DNA of 39,522 nucleotides from Patescibacteria group bacterium. Lineage in GTDB: Bacteria; Patescibacteriota; Minisyncoccia; RBG-13-40-8-A. Shown in pieces: positions 7,043-15,372 of the stretch (position 1 is the stretch's first letter; each line of letters opens with the position of its first letter). The position numbers and the translations under genes were made by a program. The notes beneath the pieces were generated by a model. It was not told the DNA's origin and ran no database searches. It saw only the letters and a list, made by a program, of their open reading frames with translations. The stretch lies in assembly GCA_018829905.1 (NCBI GenBank), contig JAHJST010000026.1, positions 1 to 39,522 on the forward strand. The letters run 5' to 3'.

Positions 7043-8410
7043 ATGGGTTTGTTTGTAAAAACAAAAAAATCAAAGAGTGAATATATAGATAAGCAAAGGG
7101 GAAAAATCCGACTAATCATTATCGGTATTTTTATATTAGCTATTTTAGCTGGTTCTTTGGATTATCCTGTTTTATGGGACAAGGGTGTTGACTGGATAAA
7201 TGATAATATTGGATTAAGCTTGCCTCATTTTTTTAAATTACCTTTTAGATTGGGATTAGATTTGCAAGGTGGAACCCATTTGGTTTATGAGGCTGATTTA
7301 TCTAATATTGATGAAAAACAAGAATCAATGGATGGCATTAGAGATGTTATTGAAAGAAGGGTTAATCTTTATGGCGTAGCTGAACCAATAGTTCAGATTA
7401 ATAAAGTAAAAGATTCTTATCGCTTAATTATTGAATTACCTGGAGTTAAAGATATTCATGAGGCAATTAATATGATAGGAGAAACACCTTATTTGGAATT
7501 TAAAACAGAAAGATCAGAAGCAGAAACACAAGCTATTCTTGAAAAACAAGAACAAGGAGATGAGGAATATATGTATATTGATCCATATTTTGTTTCATCA
7601 GAATTAACTGGTAGATTTTTAAAAAGATCTCAATTAGAATTTGATCAAACAACCAATATGCCACATATTGGCTTGGAATTTAGTAAAGAAGGAGGAGATA
7701 TCTTTGCTGAATTAACAAAAGAAAATGTTAATAAAAGAATAGCAATTTATTTAGATGGAGCACCTATTAGTATTCCTAGGGTTAGCGAGGAAATAACTGG
7801 TGGCAAGGCTGTAATCTCAGGTGAATTTACTGTTAGCGAAGCAAAACAATTAGCACAAAGATTAAATGCTGGTGCATTACCAGTTCCTATTGTTTTAATC
7901 TCTCAACAAAGCATTGGAGCTTCGTTGGGACATGATTCATTAACAAAAAGTTTAAAAGCAGCTATTATTGGTTTAATTCTTGTTGCTTTTTTTATGATTT
8001 TCTATTATCGTGTTCCTGGAATTTTTGCTGTTATTTCTTTAATTGTTTATGCTATTTTAATCTTAGCAATATTTAAATTAATTCCAGTTACATTAACATT
8101 AGCTGGTATTGCTGGTTTTATTCTTTCTGTTGGTATGGCTGTTGATGCTAATGTATTAATTTTTGAAAGAATGAAAGAAGAAAAAAAAGCTGGTAGAGAT
8201 AAATTATCTTCTATTAATGAAGGATTTAAAAGAGCATGGCCATCTATTCGTGATGGTAATATTTCTACAATAATTACAGCAATTATTCTTTATTGGTTTG
8301 GAACTAGCATTATTAAGGGATTTGCTTTAACTCTTTTCTTTGGTGTTTTAATAAGTATGTTTACAGCAATAGTATTAACTAGATATTTATTAAAATTATC
8401 TTCAAAATAA
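7043..8410 (+). CDS. secD: Protein translocase subunit SecD
   Basis: 455 aa. One membrane helix near residues 24-43, then the periplasmic P1 region starting with the signature LGLDLQGGTHLVYEAD, an IYLDGAPISIPRVSE segment, and about five further helices from residue 300 on, including GMAVDANVLIFERMKEE, the conserved D-A-N-V motif of SecD/RND proteins. With SecF it pulls translocating chains out of SecYEG using the proton gradient. Length is a little under the 500-600 aa of many homologues. Its stop overlaps secF by one base (TAATG), so the two are translationally coupled. Confidence 0.95.
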   Translation: MGLFVKTKKSKSEYIDKQRGKIRLIIIGIFILAILAGSLDYPVLWDKGVDWINDNIGLSLPHFFKLPFRLGLDLQGGTHLVYEADLSNIDEKQESMDGIRDVIERRVNLYGVAEPIVQINKVKDSYRLIIELPGVKDIHEAINMIGETPYLEFKTERSEAETQAILEKQEQGDEEYMYIDPYFVSSELTGRFLKRSQLEFDQTTNMPHIGLEFSKEGGDIFAELTKENVNKRIAIYLDGAPISIPRVSEEITGGKAVISGEFTVSEAKQLAQRLNAGALPVPIVLISQQSIGASLGHDSLTKSLKAAIIGLILVAFFMIFYYRVPGIFAVISLIVYAILILAIFKLIPVTLTLAGIAGFILSVGMAVDANVLIFERMKEEKKAGRDKLSSINEGFKRAWPSIRDGNISTIITAIILYWFGTSIIKGFALTLFFGVLISMFTAIVLTRYLLKLSSK

Positions 8411-9282
8411 TGTTTATTATTAAATACAAAAAAATATTCTTTCTTATTTCTTCAATCTTAGTTATTGGTAGTGTTTTGGCTTTAATTTTTTATGGATTAA
8501 ATCTAGGTATAGATTTTACTGGTGGAAGTTTAATGGAGGGAACATTTATTGAGAGGCCTTCAAATGATCAAATAAAAGAAAAATTAAAAGATTTTGATTT
8601 GGGTGAAATTGTTGTTCAACAAACAGGGGAGAATAATATTTTAATTAGAATGAAAGACATTAATGAAGAAACTCATCAAGAAATATTAAATTCTTTAGAG
8701 GGATTTGAAGAATTAAGATTTGAATCAATTGGTCCTGTTATTGGTCAAGAATTAAAGAAAAAAGCAATATATGCAATTATTGTTACTTTAATCGTTATTT
8801 TATTATTCATTGCTTTAGCATTTAGAAAAGTATCATTTATTATTAAATCATATAAATATGGTATATTGGCTGTTCTTGCTTTGTTTCATGATATTTTAAT
8901 TGTATTGGGTGTGTTTGCAATATTGGGTAAGTTTTTAAATGTTGAAGTTGGTGTTCCTTTTGTTGCTGCTTTATTAGCTACCCTTGGTTATTCTGTTAAT
9001 GATTCTATTATTGTTTTTGATAGGGTTAGAGAAAATCTTTTAATTTCTGAACATAGAGAAGACTTAGATGAATTAGTTTCAAAAAGCTTAAAACAAACCT
9101 TAGTTAGATCATTAAACACTAGCTTAACTACTTTATTGGTATTATTAGCTGTTTTATTCTTTGGTGGATCAACAATACAATATTTTATTTTAGCCCTAGT
9201 AATTGGTATTATTGCTGGTACATATTCTTCTTTATTTATTGCTGCGCCTTTATTAGTAGTCTGGGAAAAGAGAAAGAAATAG
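8410..9282 (+). CDS. secF: Protein translocase subunit SecF
   Basis: 290 aa. Membrane helix at residues 8-28, then GIDFTGGSLMEG, the SecF form of the SecD/F signature, a periplasmic domain, and five helices from about residue 117, with YSVNDSIIVFDRVREN (the SecF D-S-I-V/I-x-F-D-R motif) and SLTTLLVLLAVLFFGG. It forms the accessory complex with SecD. The start codon shares a base with the secD stop. No clear terminator follows before the promoter of the next gene at 9291. Confidence 0.95.
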   Translation: MFIIKYKKIFFLISSILVIGSVLALIFYGLNLGIDFTGGSLMEGTFIERPSNDQIKEKLKDFDLGEIVVQQTGENNILIRMKDINEETHQEILNSLEGFEELRFESIGPVIGQELKKKAIYAIIVTLIVILLFIALAFRKVSFIIKSYKYGILAVLALFHDILIVLGVFAILGKFLNVEVGVPFVAALLATLGYSVNDSIIVFDRVRENLLISEHREDLDELVSKSLKQTLVRSLNTSLTTLLVLLAVLFFGGSTIQYFILALVIGIIAGTYSSLFIAAPLLVVWEKRKK

Positions 9283-9290
9283 ATTTTTTA

Positions 9291-9333
9291 TTGACAGAAT
9301 AATGTTTATATGTTATCCTCCTATAATAGGAGG
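9291..9333 (+). promoter_or_regulatory. Promoter with perfect hairpin/operator over the transcript start and ribosome site
   Basis: TTGACA (9291-9296), 17-nt spacer ending in an extended TGT, -10 TATCCT (9314-9319). A perfect inverted repeat, CCTCCTA (9317-9323), TAA, TAGGAGG (9327-9333), overlaps the -10 box and the start of transcription, and its right arm is the AGGAGG ribosome site of the gene at 9340. It could be an operator for the gene's own product, or an RNA hairpin hiding the ribosome site, or both. Confidence 0.6.
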
Positions 9334-9339
9334 TTTTAA

Positions 9340-9564
9340 ATGGAAAAGAAATATCGTTTACAGTTTGACTTTACAGAAGAGAGAGTAGAAAGACTTGATG
9401 ATTTAAAAGTGAAAACAGAAGCATCTAACAGAGCCGAGGTCATTAAAAGAGCATTGCATTTTTATGGTTTGGTTGTTGACAGGGCTGTTAGTGGCGAGTC
9501 ATTTAATCTGAGTAATGATTTACTTATCGCAATATGTGGTGTTTCGTCAAACAAAAAGAATTAA
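9340..9564 (+). CDS. Ribbon-helix-helix (CopG/Arc-type) DNA-binding protein
   Basis: 74 aa. Residues 4-12 (KYRLQFDFT) can form the beta-strand, residues 13-28 (EERVERLDDLKVKTEA) helix 1 and residues 29-46 (SNRAEVIKRALHFYGLVV) helix 2 of the ribbon-helix-helix fold; the S-N-R-A-E-V-I-K-R-A-L turn is typical. About 28 residues of unknown role follow. The protein would dimerise and bind an inverted repeat; a perfect one lies over its own promoter, which suggests self-repression. It has one of the few strong Shine-Dalgarno sites in the window (AGGAGG, 6 nt before ATG) and a strong terminator after it, so it is a single-gene unit. No toxin partner is adjacent. Confidence 0.8.
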   Translation: MEKKYRLQFDFTEERVERLDDLKVKTEASNRAEVIKRALHFYGLVVDRAVSGESFNLSNDLLIAICGVSSNKKN

Positions 9565-9571
9565 ATTATAT

Positions 9572-9610
9572 GTGGTCTGAAGGATTTAATTTTCCCAGAC
9601 CACTTTTTTT
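9572..9610 (+). terminator. Intrinsic terminator after the RHH gene
   Basis: GTGGTCTG (9572-9579) and CAGACCAC (9596-9603) form a perfect 8-bp stem with a 16-nt loop, followed by seven T (9604-9610). Confidence 0.85.
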
Positions 9611-9611
9611 A

Positions 9612-9675
9612 TTGACATTAATTGTATAATAATATATATTAACTACTTGACATTAATATTTAATTCTGATATATT
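9612..9675 (+). promoter_or_regulatory. Tandem promoters of the sigma-4/HARE regulator gene
   Basis: P1: TTGACA (9612-9617), 17-nt spacer, TATATT (9635-9640). P2: TTGACA (9647-9652), 17-nt spacer, extended TGA, TATATT (9670-9675). Both start with TTGACATTAAT, the same eleven bases as the hicBA-secA promoter at 2358. P2 predicts a 24-nt leader, P1 a leader of about 59 nt. Confidence 0.7.
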
Positions 9676-9705
9676 AAACTTTAATAAACAATTAATAAAA
9701 ATAAT

Positions 9706-10755
9706 ATGGCAAAGACAAATACAAATACAATTTCTAAAACCTTATCTAATAGAATAGAAAAGGCACTTTTATATTTAACAAATGACAGAGTAAAAGATGT
9801 TATTGAGCGTAGATTTGGCATTAAAACAGGTAAACCAGAAACTTTAGAATCAATTGGTAAAAGCTATGGGATTACAAGAGAAAGAGTTCGTCAAATTCAA
9901 GATTCTGGTTTAAGGGTTTTAAAGTCTGAAAATGTAATTAAATTATTCGAACCAGCTTTTATTCAAATTGATAAAGTATTTTCTGATCATGGCTATTTAA
10001 TGGGAGAAGAGTACTTATACTCTTTAATTACTGGTTCAGATTCTAATTCTTCTAGAGGATATCTTTATTTAATTCTTACTTTAGGTGATCCATATCAAAG
10101 AGTAATTAATGATGATATTTTTCATACTTATTGGATGTCTCGTCCAGATGCTAGAAACAAAGCTAAAAATGTAATTGATTTTTTAGTTAATCATTTTGAT
10201 AAAAATGGCAAGGTTGTTAATGAATCTGAAATTTTAGATGTTTTATCTAAAAAACATTCTAATTTACCATCTAATTTATTTAAAGTTGTTTTAGATATTG
10301 CCAAGAAAGTAGATAAAAACAATTTTGATGAAATTGGATTAGTTCATTGGCCAGAAATTACTCCTCAGGGAGTAAAAGATAGAGCTTATTTAGTTCTTAA
10401 AAAGCATGGTGAGCCTCTTCATTTTACTAATATTACAAGCTCAATAAATGATATTGGCATTGGTAATAAAACAGCATATGTTCAAACAGTTCATAATGAA
10501 TTAATAAAAGATGATAGATTTGTTTTATGTGGCAGAGGAACATATGGCTTAAAAGAATGGGGCTATGAACCAGGAACAGTTTCTGATGTAATTGAAAAGA
10601 TTTTAAAGAGCGCCAATAAGCCAATGGAAAAAGAAGAGATTGTTAAAGAGGTTTTAAAACAAAGACAAGTTAAGCCAACTACAATTGTTTTAAATCTTCA
10701 AAGATCTGCAAAAACTCAAAAATTAGTTGATGGAACATTTACTTTAAAAAAATAA
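9706..10755 (+). CDS. Transcription regulator: sigma-region-4-like HTH plus C-terminal HARE-HTH
   Basis: 349 aa. Near residues 44-72, ETLESIGKSYGITRERVRQIQDSGLRVLKS matches sigma factor region 4.2, the part that contacts the -35 element. There is no sigma region 2, so it should not act as a complete sigma factor. Near residues 220-285, GVKDRAYLVLKKHGEPLHFTNI ... DRFVLCGRGTYGLKEWGY matches the HARE-HTH winged helix known from RpoE (RNA polymerase delta subunit) and restriction/chromatin proteins. A further winged-helix-like segment follows (VIEKILKSANKPMEKEEIVKEVL). It probably modulates RNA polymerase. Two near-consensus promoters suggest high expression. The next gene's promoter begins inside its 3' end. 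Confidence 0.8.
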   Translation: MAKTNTNTISKTLSNRIEKALLYLTNDRVKDVIERRFGIKTGKPETLESIGKSYGITRERVRQIQDSGLRVLKSENVIKLFEPAFIQIDKVFSDHGYLMGEEYLYSLITGSDSNSSRGYLYLILTLGDPYQRVINDDIFHTYWMSRPDARNKAKNVIDFLVNHFDKNGKVVNESEILDVLSKKHSNLPSNLFKVVLDIAKKVDKNNFDEIGLVHWPEITPQGVKDRAYLVLKKHGEPLHFTNITSSINDIGIGNKTAYVQTVHNELIKDDRFVLCGRGTYGLKEWGYEPGTVSDVIEKILKSANKPMEKEEIVKEVLKQRQVKPTTIVLNLQRSAKTQKLVDGTFTLKK

Positions 10756-10766
10756 AAAGGTATAAT
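10738..10766 (+). promoter_or_regulatory. Promoter of the split ATPase pair
   Basis: TTTACT (10738-10743), 17-nt spacer, TATAAT (10761-10766). It starts within the last codons of the upstream regulator gene and predicts a leader of about 23 nt to the GTG at 10796. Confidence 0.6.
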
Positions 10767-10795
10767 AAGAATAGAGAATAATTAATCCAGAATTT

Positions 10796-12058
10796 GTGCA
10801 AGAAATACTAGGAACCTACAAAGTAATTTGGGATTTGTTTTTGGGATATTGGTGGCTAATTTTGCCAATCATCCTTTTTTTTATTCTAAAAAAAATATGG
10901 ATGAAACATATTAAAAAAGAATTTATTAAAGGACTTCAATGGACTACATTGGAAATAAGGATACCTAGAAATGTTGTAAAAACACCAAAAGCAATGGAAC
11001 AATTTTTTACTGGTATTCATGTAAGTAAAAAAGATCCTGATTTTAAAGAAAAATATTTTAAAGGAGAAATTCCTCCTTGGCATAGTTTAGAAATCTTTGG
11101 AAAAAGCGGTTCAATTCATTTTTTAATGAGAGTACAGGAAAAATTTAGAAATTTATTTGAATCTCAAATTTATGCTCAATATTCTCAAGCTGAGATTAAT
11201 GAAACAGAGGATTATGTTCCATTAATTCCTAATGATATTCCAAACAAAGAATATGATATTGCTTTAACTGAATTAATGTTATTAAAAGAAGATGCTTATC
11301 CAATTAGAACTTATCCTGTATTTTTTGAAGAAAAAGATCCAGAAGAAAGAAGCGATCCTTTGGCTGGCTTATTTGAGTTTTTAAGCACATTAAAACCCAA
11401 TGAAAATGTTGGAATACAGTTTATTATTTCTCCTTGTGATGATAAGTGGAAAGAAGAAGGAGAGGCATTAGTAGGAAAAATGATTGGTAGAGAAGTAAAA
11501 CTAGACAAAAAACAAGGATTAATAGTTAAAGAAATTGGTTCATGGACAAAATCTTTTGGTGATGGAATCCGTGAATTATTTTTCGGAGGATCATCAGAGA
11601 TTAAAAAAGAAGACGCAAAAGAACAAGTAGCATATTTAAGTCCTGGTCAAAAAGACGTTGCTTTGGCCGTTGAAAAAAATATTGCTAAATTAGGATTTAA
11701 AGTTTTAATACGTTTTGCTTATTGGGCTCCAAAAGATATATTTTCTAAAGATAGACTTTCTTCTATAGCTGGATTTTTTGTTCAATTTAATACTCAAAAT
11801 TTAAATGGTTTTAAGCCAAACAAGAAAATATTTACAAAATACAAAATATTTAAAAAATCTAGAGAAGAGCTTCAAAAAAGAGAACGATTTGATGAGTATA
11901 AAAAAAGAAAGCTTGTTCCTAAACGAGCATTTGTATTAAGCACTGAAGAATTAGCCACTGTATTTCATATTCCAAATGTATTTGTTGAATCTGAAACAAT
12001 GGAAAAATTAGAAGCTAAAAAAGGTAGTCCTCCATCTGGATTACCAGTTGAACTATGA
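10796..12058 (+). CDS. Membrane-anchored N-terminal module of a split HerA/VirB4-type ATPase system
   Basis: 420 aa from a GTG start; no in-frame ATG precedes the membrane helix. Residues 14-32 (LFLGYWWLILPIILFFILKK) form one membrane helix; the rest is cytoplasmic. It has no nucleotide-binding motif. It matches, segment by segment, the first 380 residues of the one-piece protein at 19933: LEIFGKSGSIHFLMRVQEKF versus LEMAVPFSSPEISFYLAMPRKF, SQIYAQY versus KQIYGFY, DPLAGLFEFLS versus DPLESLSNAFS, and an ending of the form LEA+-x-x-x-P-P-x-x-LP. It stops in that linker, exactly where the ATPase domain begins in the fused protein, and its stop overlaps the next start by ATGA. It is therefore probably a dedicated membrane and substrate module for the next gene product. 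Confidence 0.75.
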   Translation: MQEILGTYKVIWDLFLGYWWLILPIILFFILKKIWMKHIKKEFIKGLQWTTLEIRIPRNVVKTPKAMEQFFTGIHVSKKDPDFKEKYFKGEIPPWHSLEIFGKSGSIHFLMRVQEKFRNLFESQIYAQYSQAEINETEDYVPLIPNDIPNKEYDIALTELMLLKEDAYPIRTYPVFFEEKDPEERSDPLAGLFEFLSTLKPNENVGIQFIISPCDDKWKEEGEALVGKMIGREVKLDKKQGLIVKEIGSWTKSFGDGIRELFFGGSSEIKKEDAKEQVAYLSPGQKDVALAVEKNIAKLGFKVLIRFAYWAPKDIFSKDRLSSIAGFFVQFNTQNLNGFKPNKKIFTKYKIFKKSREELQKRERFDEYKKRKLVPKRAFVLSTEELATVFHIPNVFVESETMEKLEAKKGSPPSGLPVEL

Positions 12059-13632
12059 GTGAAAAAATAACAACATTTGCTGAAACCAATTTCCGTAATA
12101 AGCGGACTAGGTTTGGTATTAAAAAAGATGATCGTCGTCGACATGTATATATTATTGGTAAAACTGGCATGGGTAAAACTGTTGTTTCTGAGAATATGGC
12201 CATACAGGACATACAAAATGGTAATGGTGTTGCAATTGTTGATCCACATGGTGACTTTGCTGAAAAGATGCTTGATTTTGTTCCATCAGACAGAATTAAT
12301 GATGTAATATATTTTAATCCAGCTGATGCTGAAAATCCAATTGCTTTTAATATCATGGAAAAAGTTGATGCTGATCACAGACACTTAGTTGCTTCTGGTT
12401 TAATGGGTGCATTTAAAAAAATATGGGCTGGCATGTGGAGCGCTAGAATGGAATATATTTTACATAATACAATTTTGGCTTTATTAGAATATCCTGGAAC
12501 TACTTTGTTAGGAATCAATCGTATGCTAGCTGATAAGGATTACAGGACAAAGGTAGTTGAGAAGATTACTGATCCTAGTATTAAATCATTTTGGACAAAA
12601 GAATTTGATAAATACCCCGATAGATTTAGAGAAGAAGCTGTTGCTCCAATTCAAAATAAGGTAGGGCAATTTATATCTTCTCCATTAATTCGTAATATTG
12701 TTGGACAGGTTAGATCTACAATTGACATGAGAGAAGTAATGGATCAAGGCAAGATTTTAATTGTTAATTTATCTAAAGGAAAAGTGGGTGAAGATGCAAG
12801 TAATTTATTAGGAGCTTTAATTATTACCAAAATACAATTAGCTGCAATGGAAAGAGCAAATATTGCAGAAGAAGAAAGAAAAGATTTTTATCTTTATGTT
12901 GATGAGTTTCAAAACTTTGCTACCGATGCATTTGCAATGATTTTGTCTGAAGCAAGAAAATATCATTTATGTTTAATCTTAGTTCATCAATATATTGCTC
13001 AATTAGACGAAATGACTGAAAAAGGAAAAAGTACAAAAGTTAGAGATGCTGTTTTTGGAAACGTTGGCACGATTATTTCTTTTAGAATTGGTGCTATTGA
13101 TGCAGAATTTTTAGAAAAAGAATTTCTTCCTGAGTTTACTGCTGATGATTTGGTTAATTTAAATAAATACAATATTTATTTAAAATTAATGATTGATGGA
13201 GCTGCTTCTCGTGCTTTTAGTGCTTTAACATTAGCTCCATTTGATAAGTCAGAAAAATCTCATAAAGAAAAAATTATTAAAGCATCTCGAGAAAGATATA
13301 CATCTTTAAAAGAAGATGTTGAGAAAAAATTAGCTAAATGGAGTGAAACAGTTCAAATTGAAAGAGAAGAAAAAAGAAAAAAATTTGAAGCTGTTTGTTC
13401 TGAATGTAATAAAAAAACAAGCGTTTCATTTGAGCCTGATGGCGTAAGACCAGTCTATTGTTCTATTTGTTTGCAGAAAAAAAGAGAAGATAAGCCAAAA
13501 CAAGAAGAACCAAAAGAAATTAGTTTACAAGAGGCAACCAAACAAGAACCACAATCTTTTAAAAGAAAAAAGAAAGAAGTTGATATTGATGATTTAAGAT
13601 CAAGCATACAAGATGCTATTAAAGAAGAATAA
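12055..13632 (+). CDS. Conjugation-type (HerA/VirB4/TraG) ATPase with C-terminal zinc knuckle
   Basis: 525 aa. Walker A GKTGMGKT at residues 35-42, VDPHGDF shortly after, and Walker B FYLYVDEFQNF with D283-E284; this pattern is typical of DNA-pumping FtsK/HerA-family ATPases annotated as type IV secretion or conjugative transfer proteins. The C-terminus adds C448-x2-C451-x17-C469-x2-C472 with the sequence CSECNKKTSVSFEP ... PVYCSIC, a zinc ribbon, followed by a charged tail. The same ribbon occurs in the free protein at 25715. The gene starts inside the stop of its membrane partner. The fused paralogue at 19933 has no such zinc tail. No relaxase, pilin or VirB channel genes are near, so the transported substrate is unknown. 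Confidence 0.82.
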   Translation: MSEKITTFAETNFRNKRTRFGIKKDDRRRHVYIIGKTGMGKTVVSENMAIQDIQNGNGVAIVDPHGDFAEKMLDFVPSDRINDVIYFNPADAENPIAFNIMEKVDADHRHLVASGLMGAFKKIWAGMWSARMEYILHNTILALLEYPGTTLLGINRMLADKDYRTKVVEKITDPSIKSFWTKEFDKYPDRFREEAVAPIQNKVGQFISSPLIRNIVGQVRSTIDMREVMDQGKILIVNLSKGKVGEDASNLLGALIITKIQLAAMERANIAEEERKDFYLYVDEFQNFATDAFAMILSEARKYHLCLILVHQYIAQLDEMTEKGKSTKVRDAVFGNVGTIISFRIGAIDAEFLEKEFLPEFTADDLVNLNKYNIYLKLMIDGAASRAFSALTLAPFDKSEKSHKEKIIKASRERYTSLKEDVEKKLAKWSETVQIEREEKRKKFEAVCSECNKKTSVSFEPDGVRPVYCSICLQKKREDKPKQEEPKEISLQEATKQEPQSFKRKKKEVDIDDLRSSIQDAIKEE

Positions 13633-13698
13633 GATTATGTGATTAATTGATTTTGATCATATAAATTTGTTCTTTTGAATAAATAAGGAGGGTTTAAA

Positions 13699-13845
13699 AT
13701 GAGAATCTTTTTATTTCGTGGTTTTATTGTCCGGATCAAAGAAACGATTTTGTTGGCAGAAGTGGAATTTGAAAAGTTTTTTAAAATGACAAGTGAGGAA
13801 AAAAATAATTTACTTTTGATTTTTAAAGAAAGGGTAAAAGAATAA
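13699..13845 (+). CDS. Small 48-aa ORF with very strong ribosome site
   Basis: ATG 13699 to TAA 13843-13845. Residues 1-11 (MRIFLFRGFIV) are hydrophobic, followed by a mixed helical segment (KETILLAEVEFEKFFKMTSEEKNNLLLIFKERVKE). An AAGGAGG ribosome site at 13685-13691 lies 7 nt before the ATG. It is translationally coupled to the next small ORF through TAATG. The family is not recognised. Its reality rests on the ribosome site, the overlap with a second ORF, and the shared terminator. Confidence 0.6.
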   Translation: MRIFLFRGFIVRIKETILLAEVEFEKFFKMTSEEKNNLLLIFKERVKE

Positions 13846-13991
13846 TGAGAAGTAATAAAAAAACAAGAAAAGAAAAAAGAAGGATTGCTCAGTATATAAT
13901 TGACTTTATTAAAAGAGATGAAGCAAAATTTCAGGCTGATTATGAAAGGAATTTGCTAGAGTCGATAAAAAAATCACAAATAAAAAACTAA
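13845..13991 (+). CDS. Small 48-aa basic ORF
   Basis: ATG 13845 shares its A with the stop of the preceding small ORF. The N-terminus is strongly basic (RSNKKTRKEKRR), then a probable amphipathic helix (IAQYIIDFIKRDEAKFQADYERNLLESIKK). It could bind nucleic acid or a partner protein, but that is only from charge. The two small ORFs form their own unit, ending at the terminator at 14029-14059. Not recognised. Confidence 0.55.
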   Translation: MRSNKKTRKEKRRIAQYIIDFIKRDEAKFQADYERNLLESIKKSQIKN

Positions 13992-14028
13992 TTAAGGAGA
14001 TTTACTGTTTAGTATGGTCTAATTAATA

Positions 14029-14059
14029 AAGGGAAGCAAAATAATGTTTCCCTTTTTTT
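14029..14059 (+). terminator. Intrinsic terminator after the two small ORFs
   Basis: AAGGGAAGC (14029-14037), loop AAAATAAT, GTTTCCCTT (14046-14054) with one G-T pair, then five more T. It is followed within 10 nt by the lysS promoter. Confidence 0.8.
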
Positions 14060-14066
14060 AATTTTC

Positions 14067-14075
14067 TGTTATTAT
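14067..14075 (+). promoter_or_regulatory. Extended -10 promoter of the lysS operon, leaderless spacing
   Basis: TGT + TATTAT (-10 at 14070-14075); ATG 14083 is 7 nt after the box. The -35 region overlaps the terminator's T-rich arm (TTTCCC at 14047-14052) and is weak. Confidence 0.5.
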
Positions 14076-14082
14076 TAAATTA

Positions 14083-15372
14083 ATGAAATCTTTAGATAAA
14101 ATTAAAAAACATAGACTTGATAAGCTTGAAAATTTGAAAAAAGCTGGCATAAATCCTTATCCAGCTGAATCTTTGCGTAGTTTTAATAACAAACAAGCAC
14201 TAGATGAATTTAATAAGAATAAGAAAATATCTTTGGTTGGAAGAATTCGTTCTATTAGAGGACATGGTGGTTCTTGTTTTTGTCATATAGAAGATGAATC
14301 TTCTCAAATACAAATATATTTAAGAGAAAATATTGTTGGTAAAAAAGAATATAATCTTTTTATTGAAAATATTGATATAGGTGATTTTATTCAAGTTTCT
14401 GGAAAAATGTTTTTAACTAAAAAAGGAGAAAAAACATTAGAAGTTAGTTCTTGGAAAATTTTAACAAAATCCTTATTACCACTACCAGAAGAATGGTATG
14501 GATTAAAAGATGTGGAGGAGAGATACAGAAAAAGATATTTAGATTTAATTTTAAACAAAGAAACCAGAGATAAATTTGTAAAACGATCAGAAATTATTAA
14601 AGAAATAAGAAAATTTTTAGATGATAATGGATTTTTAGAAGTAGAAACACCAATGTTGCAAACATTAGCTGGTGGTGCTAAGGCGCGTCCATTTAAAACT
14701 CGTTTAAATGCTTTGGGCATGGACCTATATTTAAGAATAGCCCCAGAACTATATTTAAAAAGATTATTAGTAGGTGGCTTTGAAAAAGTATATGAATTAA
14801 ATCGTAATTTTAGAAATGAAGGAATGGACAGGGAACATAATCCTGAATTTACAATGTTAGAATACTATGCTGCTTATTGGGACTATATCAAAATGATGGA
14901 TTTTACTGAAAAATTATTAAAATCATTAGATAAAAAGATTTTTAAAGGAAAATTTAAAAGAGTTGAGTATAAAGATATAGTTAAAAAGGATGAAAAAGAA
15001 GCATTTGCTAAAATTAAAGAACCATGTTTTGTAATTAATCATCCTATTGATATTTCTCCATTAGCAAAGAAATTAGATTCTAAAAGAACTGCCAGATTTC
15101 AATTAATTGTTAATGGCATAGAATTATGTAATGGTTTTTCTGAATTAAATGATCCAGCTGATCAGAAGCAAAGATTTGAAGATCAAGAAAAATTAAGAAA
15201 AAAAGGAGATAAAGAAGCACACCAATATGATAAAGATTTTGTTGAGGCCTTAGAATACGGTATGCCTCCTGCAGCTGGAACTGGTATTGGAATTGATAGA
15301 TTAATTTTATTATTAACCAATTCAAAAACCATAAGAGAAATATTATTATTCCCAACAATGAAGAAGAAATGA
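14083..15372 (+). CDS. lysS: Lysyl-tRNA synthetase, class II (short)
   Basis: 429 aa; charges tRNA-Lys. The N-terminal OB-fold anticodon-binding domain is at about residues 45-125 (SLVGRIRSIRGHGGSCFCHIEDES). Class II motif 1 is EVETPMLQTLAGGAKARPFKT, motif 2 FRNEGMDREHNPEFTMLEYY, motif 3 GTGIGIDRLILLLTN. GFSELNDPADQKQRF confirms LysS rather than AspS or AsnS. It is about 75 residues shorter than E. coli LysS; most of the loss falls between motif 2 and the INHPIDISPLAKK segment. First gene of a four-gene chain; its stop overlaps the next start by ATGA. Confidence 0.95.
   Translation: MKSLDKIKKHRLDKLENLKKAGINPYPAESLRSFNNKQALDEFNKNKKISLVGRIRSIRGHGGSCFCHIEDESSQIQIYLRENIVGKKEYNLFIENIDIGDFIQVSGKMFLTKKGEKTLEVSSWKILTKSLLPLPEEWYGLKDVEERYRKRYLDLILNKETRDKFVKRSEIIKEIRKFLDDNGFLEVETPMLQTLAGGAKARPFKTRLNALGMDLYLRIAPELYLKRLLVGGFEKVYELNRNFRNEGMDREHNPEFTMLEYYAAYWDYIKMMDFTEKLLKSLDKKIFKGKFKRVEYKDIVKKDEKEAFAKIKEPCFVINHPIDISPLAKKLDSKRTARFQLIVNGIELCNGFSELNDPADQKQRFEDQEKLRKKGDKEAHQYDKDFVEALEYGMPPAAGTGIGIDRLILLLTNSKTIREILLFPTMKKK

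Noticed and set aside
9706-10755. Complete alternative sigma factor
   Set aside because: Only region 4 is present; region 2, needed for -10 recognition and core binding, is missing.
14014-14022. Two-codon ORF (ATG GTC TAA) after an AAGGAG motif
   Set aside because: Spacing of 14 nt is too long and the ORF is too short to be meaningful; the motif may be chance.
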